A DNA stretch of 64,000 nt from Nymphaea colorata (Eukaryota > Streptophyta > Magnoliopsida > Nymphaeales > Nymphaeaceae), in contig NC_045145.1 of NCBI RefSeq assembly GCF_008831285.2, positions 2,890,723-2,954,722 of the forward strand, read 5' to 3'. The stretch's first letter is position 1. Each line of letters opens with the position of its first letter. Shown here one piece after another: positions 11,701 to 21,509 of this stretch. The position numbers were made by a program, and so were the translations under genes. The notes under the pieces were generated by a model that was not told the DNA's origin, ran no database searches, and saw only the letters and a program-made list of their open reading frames with translations.

Positions 11701-13966
11701 CAAGGCGCTCGATCTCCGCCTTCTGGCTGTGCCCATACCTATATGGCCTGACGTTGACAGGCTCCGCACCATGTGCGAGGACGATGCAATGATCATATGC
11801 CCGTTTAGGCGGTAAGCCTTTGGGCTCATCAAAAATGGCTGGAAATTGGTCTAGGACCAATTGAATGCTTGGTGGAATTGGTTCTTCCACCATATCTTCA
11901 GGTACCGGTACATCCGTAGCCAATGTGAGTACCCAACAAGCGGGTTGCTCCTGCTGGATGGACCGCAATGCTGCCTTGGGACGCGTGGAGCTGGCGAGTC
12001 CCTGAAGAGTGATCGATTCCCCTTCTCCGTCTGGGATGAACGTCATGGCAAAGTTCTTCACATCCCAACGAATATCCTTCCAAGTTAGGAACCAAGGCAT
12101 TCCTAAAATCAAGTCGACTCCGTCTAATGGAATGACTAGGCAATCCACTTTGAAGTTCTTCTTCTTGATGTTGACATCGATGCCCTTTCCTTCATGAATG
12201 CACTTGAGTCTATGACCCCCTCCCACGATTATAGTCTGTGGGCTGCTCTCATTGAGAGTGACCTTGCACTTCTCAGCGGCTTCTTCGGTTAAGAAGTTGT
12301 TGGTTGCACCGCTATCGAGCAGAATCAAAACTTTCTGGCCATTGATGCGGCCAAAAACTCTCATGGCGTTAGCCTTATGGGGATCCTGGATGGAATGTAA
12401 AGATTCAACCTCTTCAGATTTGTCTTCTCTGTTCGAGGTTTCTCCTTTCTGTGGTTCCTCAGACTCAATTTTCTTTCCTTTTCTCTTCACTTGGATTTCC
12501 TCATCAGACGAGGAACTGGAACTAGAGCTAGAGGAGGAATCGCTTTCTGAACTGGAGCTTGTCTCCGGTTCATCAACCACCACGATGTTGAATAGTGCCT
12601 TGCACTGGTGGTTCTTCTCCCACTTACCCTCACATCTAAAGCATAGGCCCTTCTTCCTATACTCCTCTATTTGTTTTGGGGTCAGGTAACGTGTTGGGAG
12701 GTCACGGCCCGGTCTTGGGTTGGGCCTATAATCGTTCCCACGGTTGTAGGGAACCAATTCCTTCCCTTGGGGACGGAATTCTCTACTTTGATTCCGAGAA
12801 GTAGAGGAGAATGAGGGTTTCTTCCTCAACTTGTCCGACTTACGAGCCTTTCTTTCTCGTTTCTCTCTTTTTTCTTCTTTTCTCTCTTCAATTCTCTCCT
12901 CATACAGCCTGGCCATTGCGAAACATTCTTCTAAACTACCGAAGCGATGGATTTTCATCTCTCTTTTTATATCGCTTCGTAGTCCACCCTTGAACGACCC
13001 TATGAGGGCCTTCTCTGGCCATTGCACCATGCTGGCCAACCTCTCGAATTGCCTTTGGTAGACAGGCACGGATGTGGTCTGGGTCAAGTTCTTGAGATCC
13101 TCGTCATAATCTATGAACGTGGAGTCTCCAAACTGCAACTGCAGACTCGCTTTGTATTTTTCCCATGTTGGGTCGGCCGTCTTATGTTCAAACCAGAGGT
13201 AGTGGGTTGTTGCTTCGCCGGTCATGTTGGCCGTGGCGATTTCAATCCATTCTTCTTGTGGTACATGGTGACACAAGAAGAAACGTTCGGCCATGAATAG
13301 CCATTCTCGAAGATGTTCCCCATTGAACTTAGGGAAATCATATTTGACGGAAGGTGTCCGTCTTTCTTCAAAACGTGCAGGCTCTCTTCGAGTTCTCCTG
13401 GGACGAAGTGGTGTTTCGTCCTCTCCTTCGGAAAGCTCAAAAATTGGGTTCCGAATGGGCTGGCTAGTTCGTGGACCTTGAGGAGGTCTGTAGTATTCAC
13501 TTGTAGGCTCGTTTAGATACCTGTCTGGAGGTGGTCCCATGACTCTACCTCCTTCCATGCTCGTCCCAACATGTGAAATGTTGTTGGGATTAACCTCAGT
13601 GTCGGTTTGGTAGCCAGGTATAACTAGCAAATCTTTTCCTTTCTGTTGATTCGGACCCTGAGTGGTCCTCTGCTCTACAACGACTTGGGCCTGGTTGTTG
13701 GCCAACTGTCTGAACATGGAGCGGATTTCATCCATTTCTTTCTGATGTTCCGTATTTTGACGTTCCATGTCCTTCTTCCTAAAGTTTTCAACTTTGGCCA
13801 TTTCGCTATGCATTTGTAGCAATTCCTTCTCTATGCTTAGAATTCTACCTAAGGCATAGTCCGGAACTTGTCCCCTTTGGGTTGGAGGGGCTTCTCCCGC
13901 TTGCTCCTGAGGAATGTCCTCAAGAACAGGCTCATCGGAGCTCACGTTCTTCTTGGATTTACCCAT
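8795..13966 (-). CDS. Gag-pol polyprotein of Ty3/gypsy chromovirus
   Basis: One open frame of 1723 residues without internal stops. Domains in order: an N-terminal charged, coiled-coil-like part (about 40-100); gag (about 205-345); basic linker; zinc knuckle CFRCEGKWEKNHQC (about 442-455); a serine run; aspartic protease with LLDSGAT (about 548-554); reverse transcriptase (about 725-945) with the catalytic FFDD near 887-890; RNase H with TIETDA near 1031; integrase with an HHCC finger (His 1218/1227, Cys 1257/1260) and catalytic Asp 1290, Asp 1350 and Glu 1386, the last two 35 residues apart; a GPY motif near 1524; and a chromodomain at about 1575-1622 with VEWEG and TSWEE. A roughly 100-residue tail follows. 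All catalytic residues are present, so the element may be autonomous. The chromodomain presumably guides integration to marked chromatin (family knowledge). Confidence 0.97.
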   Translation of the reverse strand: MGKSKKNVSSDEPVLEDIPQEQAGEAPPTQRGQVPDYALGRILSIEKELLQMHSEMAKVENFRKKDMERQNTEHQKEMDEIRSMFRQLANNQAQVVVEQRTTQGPNQQKGKDLLVIPGYQTDTEVNPNNISHVGTSMEGGRVMGPPPDRYLNEPTSEYYRPPQGPRTSQPIRNPIFELSEGEDETPLRPRRTRREPARFEERRTPSVKYDFPKFNGEHLREWLFMAERFFLCHHVPQEEWIEIATANMTGEATTHYLWFEHKTADPTWEKYKASLQLQFGDSTFIDYDEDLKNLTQTTSVPVYQRQFERLASMVQWPEKALIGSFKGGLRSDIKREMKIHRFGSLEECFAMARLYEERIEERKEEKREKRERKARKSDKLRKKPSFSSTSRNQSREFRPQGKELVPYNRGNDYRPNPRPGRDLPTRYLTPKQIEEYRKKGLCFRCEGKWEKNHQCKALFNIVVVDEPETSSSSESDSSSSSSSSSSSDEEIQVKRKGKKIESEEPQKGETSNREDKSEEVESLHSIQDPHKANAMRVFGRINGQKVLILLDSGATNNFLTEEAAEKCKVTLNESSPQTIIVGGGHRLKCIHEGKGIDVNIKKKNFKVDCLVIPLDGVDLILGMPWFLTWKDIRWDVKNFAMTFIPDGEGESITLQGLASSTRPKAALRSIQQEQPACWVLTLATDVPVPEDMVEEPIPPSIQLVLDQFPAIFDEPKGLPPKRAYDHCIVLAHGAEPVNVRPYRYGHSQKAEIERLVKEMLESGIIRPSCSPFSSPVLLVKKKDNTWRFCIDYRALNEVTVKDRHPIPVIDELLDELAGATVFSKIDLRAGYHQIRMFDEDVLKTAFRTHDGHYEFLVMPFGLTNAPATFQRCMNDVFRAHLKDFILVFFDDILIYSKDEEQHKRHLEITLGILQEHQLFAKMSKCSFGQSSIGYLGHIVSREGVRADPEKLHAMEKWPLPKDLKGLRGFLGLTGYYRRFIQGYGIIAQPLTQMLKKGAFSWTEKSRVAFDKLKAALMTAPLLTLPDFSKTFTIETDACEVGVGAVLGQDGHPIAYMSKALTSRAKPLSTYEKELLAIVIAVEKWRPYLIGRKFIVRTDQNSLKYMLKQRVSTPTQQRWLAKLLGYDFEIEYKKGPENKAADSLSRLTEQLMTLSVVETDIWMRLAQDQHDDQSLRLIKTSVQQNPGSIPLYSVKGNLLYRKDKAVVPPNSGLRQELLQHFHDTPAAGHEGVAKTLARIKAQFWWRGIKVEVQNYVKKCVVCQREKYEAIKPPGHLNPLPIPTKPWTDVTMDFIDAMPRSEGKEAVLVVVDRLTKYSHFAPLPRLYQGPLVANVYQEYIGKLHGMPQSVVCDRDSIFLSAFWQEYMKNMGTTLNFSTAHHPQTDGQSEIVNRSLETYLRCFAGERPSTWVKYLPWAEWSYNTSLHSSTGITPYEGVYGFPPPSIPRYEGGTAEDDAVDCELRTREEVLESLKENIVKAQNRMKQVYDKGRKDREFQVGDYVWLKRLPLKQKSLMGQPYSKLLPRYYGPYPVIQKVGKAAYRLGLPRTALVHPVFHVTRLKPHLGDVPTLIEQVPDSLPTPYRILKHRYVQRQGRTRHEVLVEWEGPDRGTSWEEFGTIIHRFPSSSARGQAQGREGESVTDQFPGPVQIEAEQAEPSRRKRKASEIWARSLQLTQVGPKEKDSAPTSVAVGGAGGAAEPDTVLELGTSQGVCDSSIGLTELVES

Positions 13967-14174
13967 TGAATTCGTGAGTTAGGCACCAAGTGAAAACACG
14001 CACAAACCAAGGAATTTGGCTATTTGGAGCCAACGACAAAGAAAAATTCCTAAACTAATGCACACGGAAATCACACTGCCGAAACTAATCTTCAAACACT
14101 CTCCGCCTGGACTGATCTGCTGAAGCCGAATCTTCTTGGATCGAGTGCTTGAACTTCTATAACAGCCTCAAGAC

Positions 14175-14187
14175 GGCTCTGATACCA
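14175..14187 (-). other. Primer-binding site, initiator-Met tRNA
   Basis: The minus strand reads TGGTATCAGAGCC, the standard plant retroelement complement of the tRNA-iMet 3' end. It lies two bases from the LTR terminus at 14190. It fixes the element's orientation and that LTR boundary. Confidence 0.95.
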
Positions 14188-14189
14188 AT

Positions 14190-17100
14190 TGTTAGACCCA
14201 CTCCCGCTAGGACTAGAATTTCCTAACCAAGAGCGACCTACCTTCCCAGGTCTCTTGAGTGCTACTCAAAAACCGAAAATTTCTAAGACAATTAATTACA
14301 ACACTTCTACCCGGCCGGACAGACCCCGGCGCAAAAACCCTTAGGACAGGAGACTCAGGTGCGGAATACCCTTATTCCCAAATCCTAACTACGGGCAGAC
14401 CTAAGACAAACACTACAAGGGTTGACGCGGCTTTTACAATCGTAAGCGATACAAGAATTCACTCGTCTCACTCAACAAACCACTCAACCAAACACACAAG
14501 ACGAACGAGCAAACCACGCCCAACAATAAGCAAATGGGTACGGTCGGCTCCTTGTGGTCGTGTCTCGGGCAGCTGGCCCTTGAGGTACCACGGCAGGGAG
14601 CTAGGCCGAAGCCTTGGGCTAAAACAATAACTAAAACAAACTAAATGGAATCCTAAAACCGAAAGCAAAACACCCTCCCCGGAATCTACAAGTGGGCTAA
14701 GGTGTTACCGGCCAAGGGCTAGCCTTGGCTGAGCCGGAACAACCGCGGGGTGAAGACCAAACCCCGGGCAATGCAGCAATGGGCCGGCGAGAAGCGCGCG
14801 GCCTGGACAGCCTCCTGCTGTCGGACGAGTAGACAGACGTTGGCTGGAACAGTAGCCTGCTGCCGAGCAAAGACGGACACGCGAGGAACAGAGACAGCCA
14901 CCTGCTGTCGAGAATCACCTCCGGACGCGCGGCCGTGAAGGACACGGGCTAGCTGTCGGATGCGGCCTGCTGACGAGTGGCCGAGAGGACAGCAAACTGC
15001 GGTCGGGCACAGACTGACGGACGAGACCTGACTGTCGAGTGCAGACCTACGGTAGCAGCGGCAAAAACAAAGGCGAGTCGCTGTCGCCTTGGACGCCGGA
15101 AGAGCAGCGACTGGATGTCGCCGAGGCGCTGGCGCGTTGCCGCTTGCAAACTGAAGACAGGTCGGCGGGGGAAGGTCGACTGGGCAGCCACCTGCTGCCT
15201 GGAGCCGAGAGGAGAGGGCGACCGACTGTCGCCGCTAGGCTGGACAGAAGCCGCGGACAAGACGAGGGGGGCGAAAGCCGAGTTTGGCAGTGCCTACCTG
15301 CCTATTCTCCGAATGGCTCAGCCACGGACGCCGGCAGGAAACCCGACGACGGAGAGCGCAGCCGAGGTGCTGGCCGAGGACTGCTAGCGGTGCGCTAGCG
15401 TCGCCGACTGAACCTAGTCCCTAGCTACGGCTGGGCTGGGCTTGGACTGGCGGGGCTCTACAGGTAGGACAGTCAAGATAAGAGGGCTCGGGCTGGGGTA
15501 GGCCGAGAGTCAACAGGGCTTAGGTTCGATAGGGAGGTTAACCTAGCTAAAGGGTAGGTTAGGCCGAGAGCTAGAACTAGAGAGAGTGAGGTTAAGGGTA
15601 AGCTCGGTCGAGGGACTTAGGCACTTGGGTGAGCTGGGGTAGATCGAGGCTGGGCTCGGTTGGGGGTAAGTGAGCTGGGTCACTCGAGCTAGACTCGAGT
15701 CAACTAGGTTAGTCCTAGCTGGGCTCGGGTTGACCGAGTTCCTAGGGCTGAGGATGAGTTAGGTCAAAGGAGCTCAAGTCAACTAAGAAGAAATCGACTA
15801 GGTGAGCTGGGTTCGGTCAAAGTCAAACTAGGTTGGGTTTGACTAATGCACCTAGGTAGGGTTGGGGGCTAAGTCAAGTTGACTTAGAATTAGGCTCGAG
15901 CTAAGAGGACTCCCTGGAACTAAAAGACTAAGTACTCGAGTGGGTCCCTCGAGCAAGGAGATGATGACACGTCAAAAGATGGAGGGTCACGGAAGAGAAC
16001 GGTTGAAGATAGTGGGGAGCTTGGCTGGGGTGTTCTCGTGACTAAAGGAGATGAGGACACGTGTAAGATCTACGGTGGAGAAGGGACTGGGAGTGGGAAT
16101 GGATCTGGACGTGATTGAGGCCAGGTGCGAGTCCAAGGGGACTTGCGCTACAAACGAGGAAAAGTGGGGCGCGAGAGAGGGGAGTGGCACACAAAATGGG
16201 GGATGTGAAGGATGAGGTGGCGAGCTGTGAGGAGCTGTGGAAAAGATGATATGCGAGCTGGAAGGGAGCTGGGTCGTGGGCAGAGAGATGCTGCCACGTG
16301 GCCAGATGAAAGGCTGTGGTTCCTTGCGAGTGGGGCTGAAGACTTGGACAACCCAAGTGGAGGACGAGGTGGCGTCTAGTGCTCCTAAAGCTAAGGAACG
16401 TGTAGGATAACTGGTTTTCGGGTAAGGGACACGATGGGCCAGGTGGGACACGAGCTGGGAAGGATGACTGGATGGCTGACACGTGTACAGAAGGACGGTG
16501 ATGATTGAACTTACCTGGTCCGAGTTGACTTCACGTAGGCTCGCACCGAGTGAGGAAGACCGGCCTGGTTTGAGTGATCTCACGCCAATGACCAGTACGC
16601 CCCTTCAAGCTTCTTGAAAACTTCAACTCGCCAAGGGCAGGGTGGTCCTATGCCACCGGAATCTTGAGAACACGCCGGAAGTTGCAGGATACACCGGAAG
16701 ACAGCAGAATTCCGGCGAGGAAGCGATCTAACTATCCAGCCGTGCGTTTTCACCCGAACGTGGGTATATTGGAGCGCTTGATTGGGCGATTCCAATGAAC
16801 TCGTACAGATGATATTTCTCCGGTTAAATCTTCATTTACAGGGAGTTTTAACCTGCTGGACCAGAGAACAAGAAGTAGGACAGAACCCGAATTTCCCTTC
16901 AAGAAAGTCCGGTCGCATCCACTCTCTCGTTCTTCTCTTGGTGGCTACGTTAACTCGAAGATTCACGGCATTTCTTCACGAAGATCCTTGGATAATCTAA
17001 GACAGATTTTAATGCTCGACACAGACCTTCCTCACGGGTTGACCGCGAAGAAGACCTCGTGTATTAGCGTATTCTGTCCTAGATTAATCGCCAATCAACA

Positions 17101-17926
17101 AGAAGAAAACCGAGAATCGAAGGAAAACAATTTAGCCGTCGTTGCTGAATTCTAATCCGAATTCAGCCTTCCCTTTAGCAAAATCAGACTCTCAACTTCA
17201 CCGGGGTTGTGAAGAAGGCACCAACCTTGCTGGAATTGCAGTTCAAGAGGGGAATCAGCCGTGGACGAGGGAGGGATTGCCGCCGGTAGGGAGGAATCCG
17301 CCGCAAGCCGTCGTGCTTTGAGTTCACCACCGGAATATCTCCGATGCCCGAAGCTTTGCTGGAATTAGGAAGCGTCACAGGCCAAGGGGATGCGAGGGGA
17401 TGAGAGGCACCGCAGATTTCACCATGTGAAACTCGATGGCTGACGAAGAAGATGAAGAACTCGCCTCTAGACCGAGGGAGAGAGAGACAACCTCACGAGG
17501 AGGAGAGAGATTGCAAACCTTGCAAATGCTTTCTTAGTTCAATATTCGATACAAACTCTAAGATCAAAACAATATATACATGTCCTAATTGAACGAGTCT
17601 ACAATCCAGATCTCGTTCTCTACCCACAATCCAAATCCAAATTGCCAAGCACAACCCGCTTGGCTAGGTCCTTATTTCAAAACGAATGGACGCAAACCTA
17701 TTTACTTAACTAAAAACACTTAAACTAGACTCGGGCCTAATGCCCAACGCTTAAAATAAAAGGTTAAGCCCCTGAGCCTTGTGAGCCCAGGGTGGGGACC
17801 TCGTGAGGGGACCCGCCCTCACTTCGGTTGACTAGACCAAGAGCTCGGTCAGGTTTGACCGAGCCATTTGCCTAAGACCTTGGTCTTTGGGCTAGCCTCA
17901 AGGGACGTAGGACCGGACTCACTTGG
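14190..17926 (-). repeat. 5' LTR of gypsy element 1
   Basis: Near-identical copy of 5091-8794. The differences noticed are mostly C/T or G/A transitions, many at CpG, and a 34-bp segment near 16240 that is absent from the other LTR and is bounded by repeated GGAGCTG. From about 17560 onward several one-base indels appear. Confidence 0.85.
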
Positions 17927-18166
17927 TTAAGACTCGACTAGCTCAGTGAGACCTATACTAGAATCACAAACACCCTGAGACGTACCCAGTTCAAGCACCG
18001 TATCTGGCTCAGCTGCTCCTCCCGCTCCTCCCACTGCAACTGACGTTGGTGCCGAATCCTTCTCCTTGGGACCTACCTGCGTGAGCTGAAGAGAACGCGC
18101 CCAAATCTCTGACGCCTTCCTCTTACGCCGACTGGGTTCGCCTGCTCTGCCTCTATCTGCACGGCG
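17927..18166 (-). pseudogene. Truncated 3' end of a second gag-pol copy
   Basis: Reads the last roughly 77 codons of the same gag-pol, from the VQIEAEQ region to the ELVES stop at 17927-17929. A one-base deletion (TCGCC for TCGGCC in plus orientation) shifts the frame. Similarity to 8795-9034 ends abruptly at about 18164-18166. This coding sequence lies upstream of the 5' LTR, where a simple insertion would have host flank. It therefore implies a tandem LTR-internal-LTR-internal array that was later truncated, or an assembly join. Confidence 0.8.
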
Positions 18167-18645
18167 ACCATCTAGGTATGAACGTCCAGGGATGACCCTT
18201 TTGGGATTCCTCTCTCAAAGCATCCCGCTCAACAATGGCTGCCTCCCCCTTTATAAGGAGGAGGACGATGGGCCAACGGCCTCCACGGCTTGCGTGGGAG
18301 ATGGCCGACCAAGGACCCGGTTCGACAGTCTTGTCGAATCGGGTCGGGGTGGTGAGTCGACCCGGGTCTTATAGAGACCCGGGTCTCAAAACTGAGACAA
18401 GAAGTGCGGGTCCGGACCCCAGTCCGGATCCCCCCAAAAGTCCGCGCCCGGATCCATAAGTCTCGCATGGATCCGGGTCTACAAAAATGACGGGCCAACA
18501 CGCCTTACAAGTCCGGACCCGTGTCCGATCATTCCTGAGTGTCCCCCTGTACAGTGTCCAGCTCCCCCTCGTCGTGTCAGACGTGACACCGGAGGCGTGT
18601 CCCGTCAAAAGACACGCGTGTCCCGCAGGAGCTCCTTCTGGCTGA
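18167..18645 (-). mobile_element. Fragment of an unidentified GC-rich LTR-like sequence
   Basis: GC-rich and unlike host spacer. The minus strand has a CTTATAAAGGGGG box near 18249-18262, and the segment carries repeated GACCCGGGTCT and GTCCGGACCC palindromic motifs. It ends at the assembly gap. I did not find a second copy in the window, so the family is unknown. Confidence 0.35.
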
Positions 18646-18745
18646 NNNNNNNNNNNNNNNNNNNNNNNNNNNNNNNNNNNNNNNNNNNNNNNNNNNNNNN
18701 NNNNNNNNNNNNNNNNNNNNNNNNNNNNNNNNNNNNNNNNNNNNN
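18646..18745. other. Assembly gap, exactly 100 N
   Basis: A run of exactly 100 N, the usual convention for a gap of unknown size. Distances across it are not reliable. Open frames spanning it are meaningless. Confidence 1.
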
Positions 18746-19737
18746 TCCGCCAAAGAAGAAGGAAGGAGAAGGAGCATTACTTGAGGATTGCCTCAACGTC
18801 GCCGGCGCACCGGCGATCGCCTCCCCCTCTCAATACAAAAGACCGGGGTTGAATTGGTCTTACGGGTGAAGGCTTTCCTCATCTCGAAGTTGATTTTCCG
18901 TTAAACTTCTATATATTGATACTTGCTGGATTTGTTTCTCCAATTTCATTCTAGCAAGAAGGACGTGTGGCTCAACCTCTACCCGTGGGAGATTGCAGCC
19001 CAAGGAGAGAAGGGACCGCACTCGTCGGGCCGAAATCGACGATAGCTTCCCCCAATCGACAGTTCGTTCACTCTTGGGGTTGTTGGAAATCCGGTGAAGA
19101 TATTCTCTGTCTCTTTTACGTTCAATCCTAGATAGAACTTGATCCTCTCTTGTTCTTGTAATTCTATCTAAGGACTTTGGCGACCGGAGTAGGAGTGGAG
19201 CTGAATACCGAAGGGCAACCGCGTATTGTGGCCTTTACCTTCGGTGAGCAAGAGGAGCCCCCAGCGTGGCCTTGGGAGGGTAAAAAATTTGGATCACCCT
19301 TAGATCGGGGAAGGGAGTTTGCTTTCTATCCTGCCTTGGCATTGACAACCGGCTGGATCCTCCAAGGCACTTTGCCAAAGACACGATTTCCGGGGTTGTG
19401 GACCACCTAGGATAAGGCGTGGTTTGATTCGCATAGGATTGCATGACAGGATGGTTTGAATGGTTTGGAGATGATGAGTGAGATGAGTGCTTGATGTATC
19501 GCTCCGCTTTGTATTAAGCCTCACATCCATTCTAGATTCTTGTAGTAGGTTCAAGCTGGGATTGGGGAAGCCATACTTGTAAATCTTGACCTACATTTGA
19601 GCCGGGGTTGCTGTCCGGCGGGAACCACTCTTGTAATTATTTTTAAACCCTATATCGGCAACATCCTCCTAGATCTTGGAGAGGGTCTCGACCACTTTTT
19701 GAAGGTTTTCGTGGCCGCATTGGGGCAGACCCTACCA
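18746..19737 (+). repeat. Left LTR (3' part) of gypsy element 2
   Basis: Colinear with 27344-28332, both ending GGGGCAGACCCTACCA. It contains a TATATATTG box near 18910. The copies differ by a few substitutions and numerous one-base indels. The upstream U3 is lost in the gap. Confidence 0.88.
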
Positions 19738-19739
19738 GT

Positions 19740-19750
19740 TGGTATAGAGC
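19740..19750 (+). other. Primer-binding site, initiator-Met type, one base short
   Basis: Reads TGGTATAGAGC two bases after the LTR end. The standard plant site is TGGTATCAGAGC, so one C is missing. Confidence 0.75.
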
Positions 19751-20599
19751 GGTTGGAGGAACCTAGTTGCTGATTTGGTTGCTTGGCAGCCATTGGACGC
19801 CCGGAGTTCATCTTGCTAGATTCGACCAGCGCAGGAGTTTACAGGGCAGATTTGAGACACTATTCGGTCACGGTTTTCTAGCAGATTTGGGCAGTTTGTG
19901 CTAGTGGTTTTCAGGCAGCGACAGTAGTGTTTATTTCAGTTTTGTCCAGTTTTCAGTTCAGCATATTGCAGCTTTTGTTTGAGACATTTTACTTGAGTGT
20001 GATGGTCCACGTAAGGCTAAGACCATCGAACCCGAACCGTGGCGGTAGAGGGTGAACAAGTCGTGGTGGAGGAGACCGTATAATAGAAAGAGGGGAGCCC
20101 TCGGGCACCAACTCCAAATTAGACCTTATCCTTAACCAATTAGCTGGGGTAACCAAACCATTGCCAATATGGACAGCCGTTGAACAACCTAGAGCAAATG
20201 AGAAACCCACCTCGTTCCCAAACCTCTTCCTACTATCGTAGGAATGACCCATAGGAGCGTGAGTGAGACATTTTTGGGGGATGCTAGGAGAGCAAGCCTA
20301 AGGGACAAGGGGTAGAACAACACCTAGAGCCCACACATATGTTCTCCAAAACGAACCAGTCCCACCCCCTATCCACGCCAATTACCCATCCTCAACTCAC
20401 TAATGGTACAACCAAACGGGGCACCCATACATGTGGGGGAAAGAGCCGGACGAGGGGGTGAGAGACCTACACCGGAGGAGATAAGGAGAGCCTTCCTAGA
20501 ACAAAGGCAAAACCATGAGAGGTAGCACCACGCGAGCCTTACCAAGATATGGGTCCACACCATGAGGACCAAGGAGACATCATGAAATCGCTCCATGCA
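19751..20599 (+). other. Leader and degenerate gag N-terminal region of gypsy element 2
   Basis: Sequence between primer site and recognisable gag. An ATG at about 20001 opens a short frame beginning MVHVRLRP that soon stops. The rest is likely decayed gag amino terminus and untranslated leader. Confidence 0.45.
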
Positions 20600-21500
20600 T
20601 TCCATGACTTTTGGCGGGTTTGAGGAAGAATTAGATAGGAAAATCGAGATGATGAACGGCCAAGGTAGAGGTCAGCACCATGCTGGTTTTAATCATAGAA
20701 GGAGAGACCGACAAAATGAGGAGCCGAGGCTCCCTATGCCAAAAATGGACTTCCCTAATTCAATGGGAAAAGGCCAAAGGAATGGGTCTACAAAGCCGAA
20801 CAATACTTCATTTGCCAAGAAATTGCAGAGCAACACAAGATTCATTTGGCCAAGATGTATCTAGAAGAGGAGGCCATGCAATGGTATTGCTTTTGGGAAG
20901 AGGACTATCCAAACACCACTTGGGACCTCTTCAAGGACGAACTTTTACTACGGTTTGGAGAGACCACGTACGTTAACCACGAGATTGAATTGAGAAATCT
21001 CAAGCAACTTCTACCGTCCAAGACTATCAAAGCAAGTTTGAGAGACTATGTAGCATGGTTAAAAATCGACCAGAGGATTCCAAGATCGCCCACTTCATAG
21101 GGGGTCTTGATGAGGACATTCAAATTGAGATGCTTAGGGATCCTCCTACCGAATTAAGGAGATGTTTTGCATTGGCCAAGACTATTGAGGAGCAACTTAG
21201 AAGAAGAGAGGCAAGAAAGAAGGCTTACAAACCAGGGATTGCATCCAAACCAAGCTTAATTTTGTGAAATCAGCTCCACCCAAAGAAAGTTTGAAAACCG
21301 ACCAGCCTTTCGCAATAACATTCCCATTAATACATTTCACGTCAAGAAGAGAGGAAAGGATTAAAAAGGGGCTTTGCTTTAACTATGAAGAAAAGTGGCA
21401 TGCGGGTCATAAGTGCAAGCATTTTCAGTTATATGAGGTCACAGATAGTGATGAGGAACTTGAGGGAAGCGAAGAGGTAGATACCAGGGCACGGAGGTAG
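20600..21500 (+). pseudogene. Gag pseudogene of gypsy element 2
   Basis: Gag motifs are spread over different frames: PRLPMPKMDFP near 20730; EEEAMQWYCFWEEDYP and DLFKDELLLRFG at 20860-20960; PEDSKIAHFIGGL near 21070-21110; and a zinc-knuckle remnant CFNYEEKWHAGHKC near 21376-21417. The second knuckle cysteine is tyrosine, so the finger is lost. Frameshifts lie near 20770-20840, 21005 (apparently one missing A in an A-run) and 21260. Confidence 0.85.
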
Positions 21501-21509
21501 CCAAGGTAG

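Larger units (their letters stand above)
5091..18166 (-). mobile_element. Ty3/gypsy chromovirus (Tekay/Del-like), apparently intact gag-pol
   Basis: A long-LTR retrotransposon read on the minus strand. Order in sense direction: a truncated gag-pol 3' end (18166-17927), the 5' LTR (to 14190), an initiator-Met primer site, an uninterrupted gag-pol (13966-8795) and the 3' LTR (to 5091). The two copies of the repeated segment, about 3.9 kb, differ by only about fifteen substitutions that I could spot, one 34-bp indel and a few single-base indels. Insertion was therefore recent. Chromodomain-bearing integrase, Met-i primer site and very long LTRs fit the Tekay/Del clade. No target duplication pairs the outer ends because the right side is truncated. 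Confidence 0.9.

Noticed and set aside
15987-16583. 198-codon open frame on the minus strand in the LTR
   Set aside because: It lies wholly inside a non-coding LTR, is split by indels in the other copy, and several overlapping frames are equally open because of GC-rich composition.
18577-18869. Frames crossing the run of N
   Set aside because: Translations through unknown bases carry no information.
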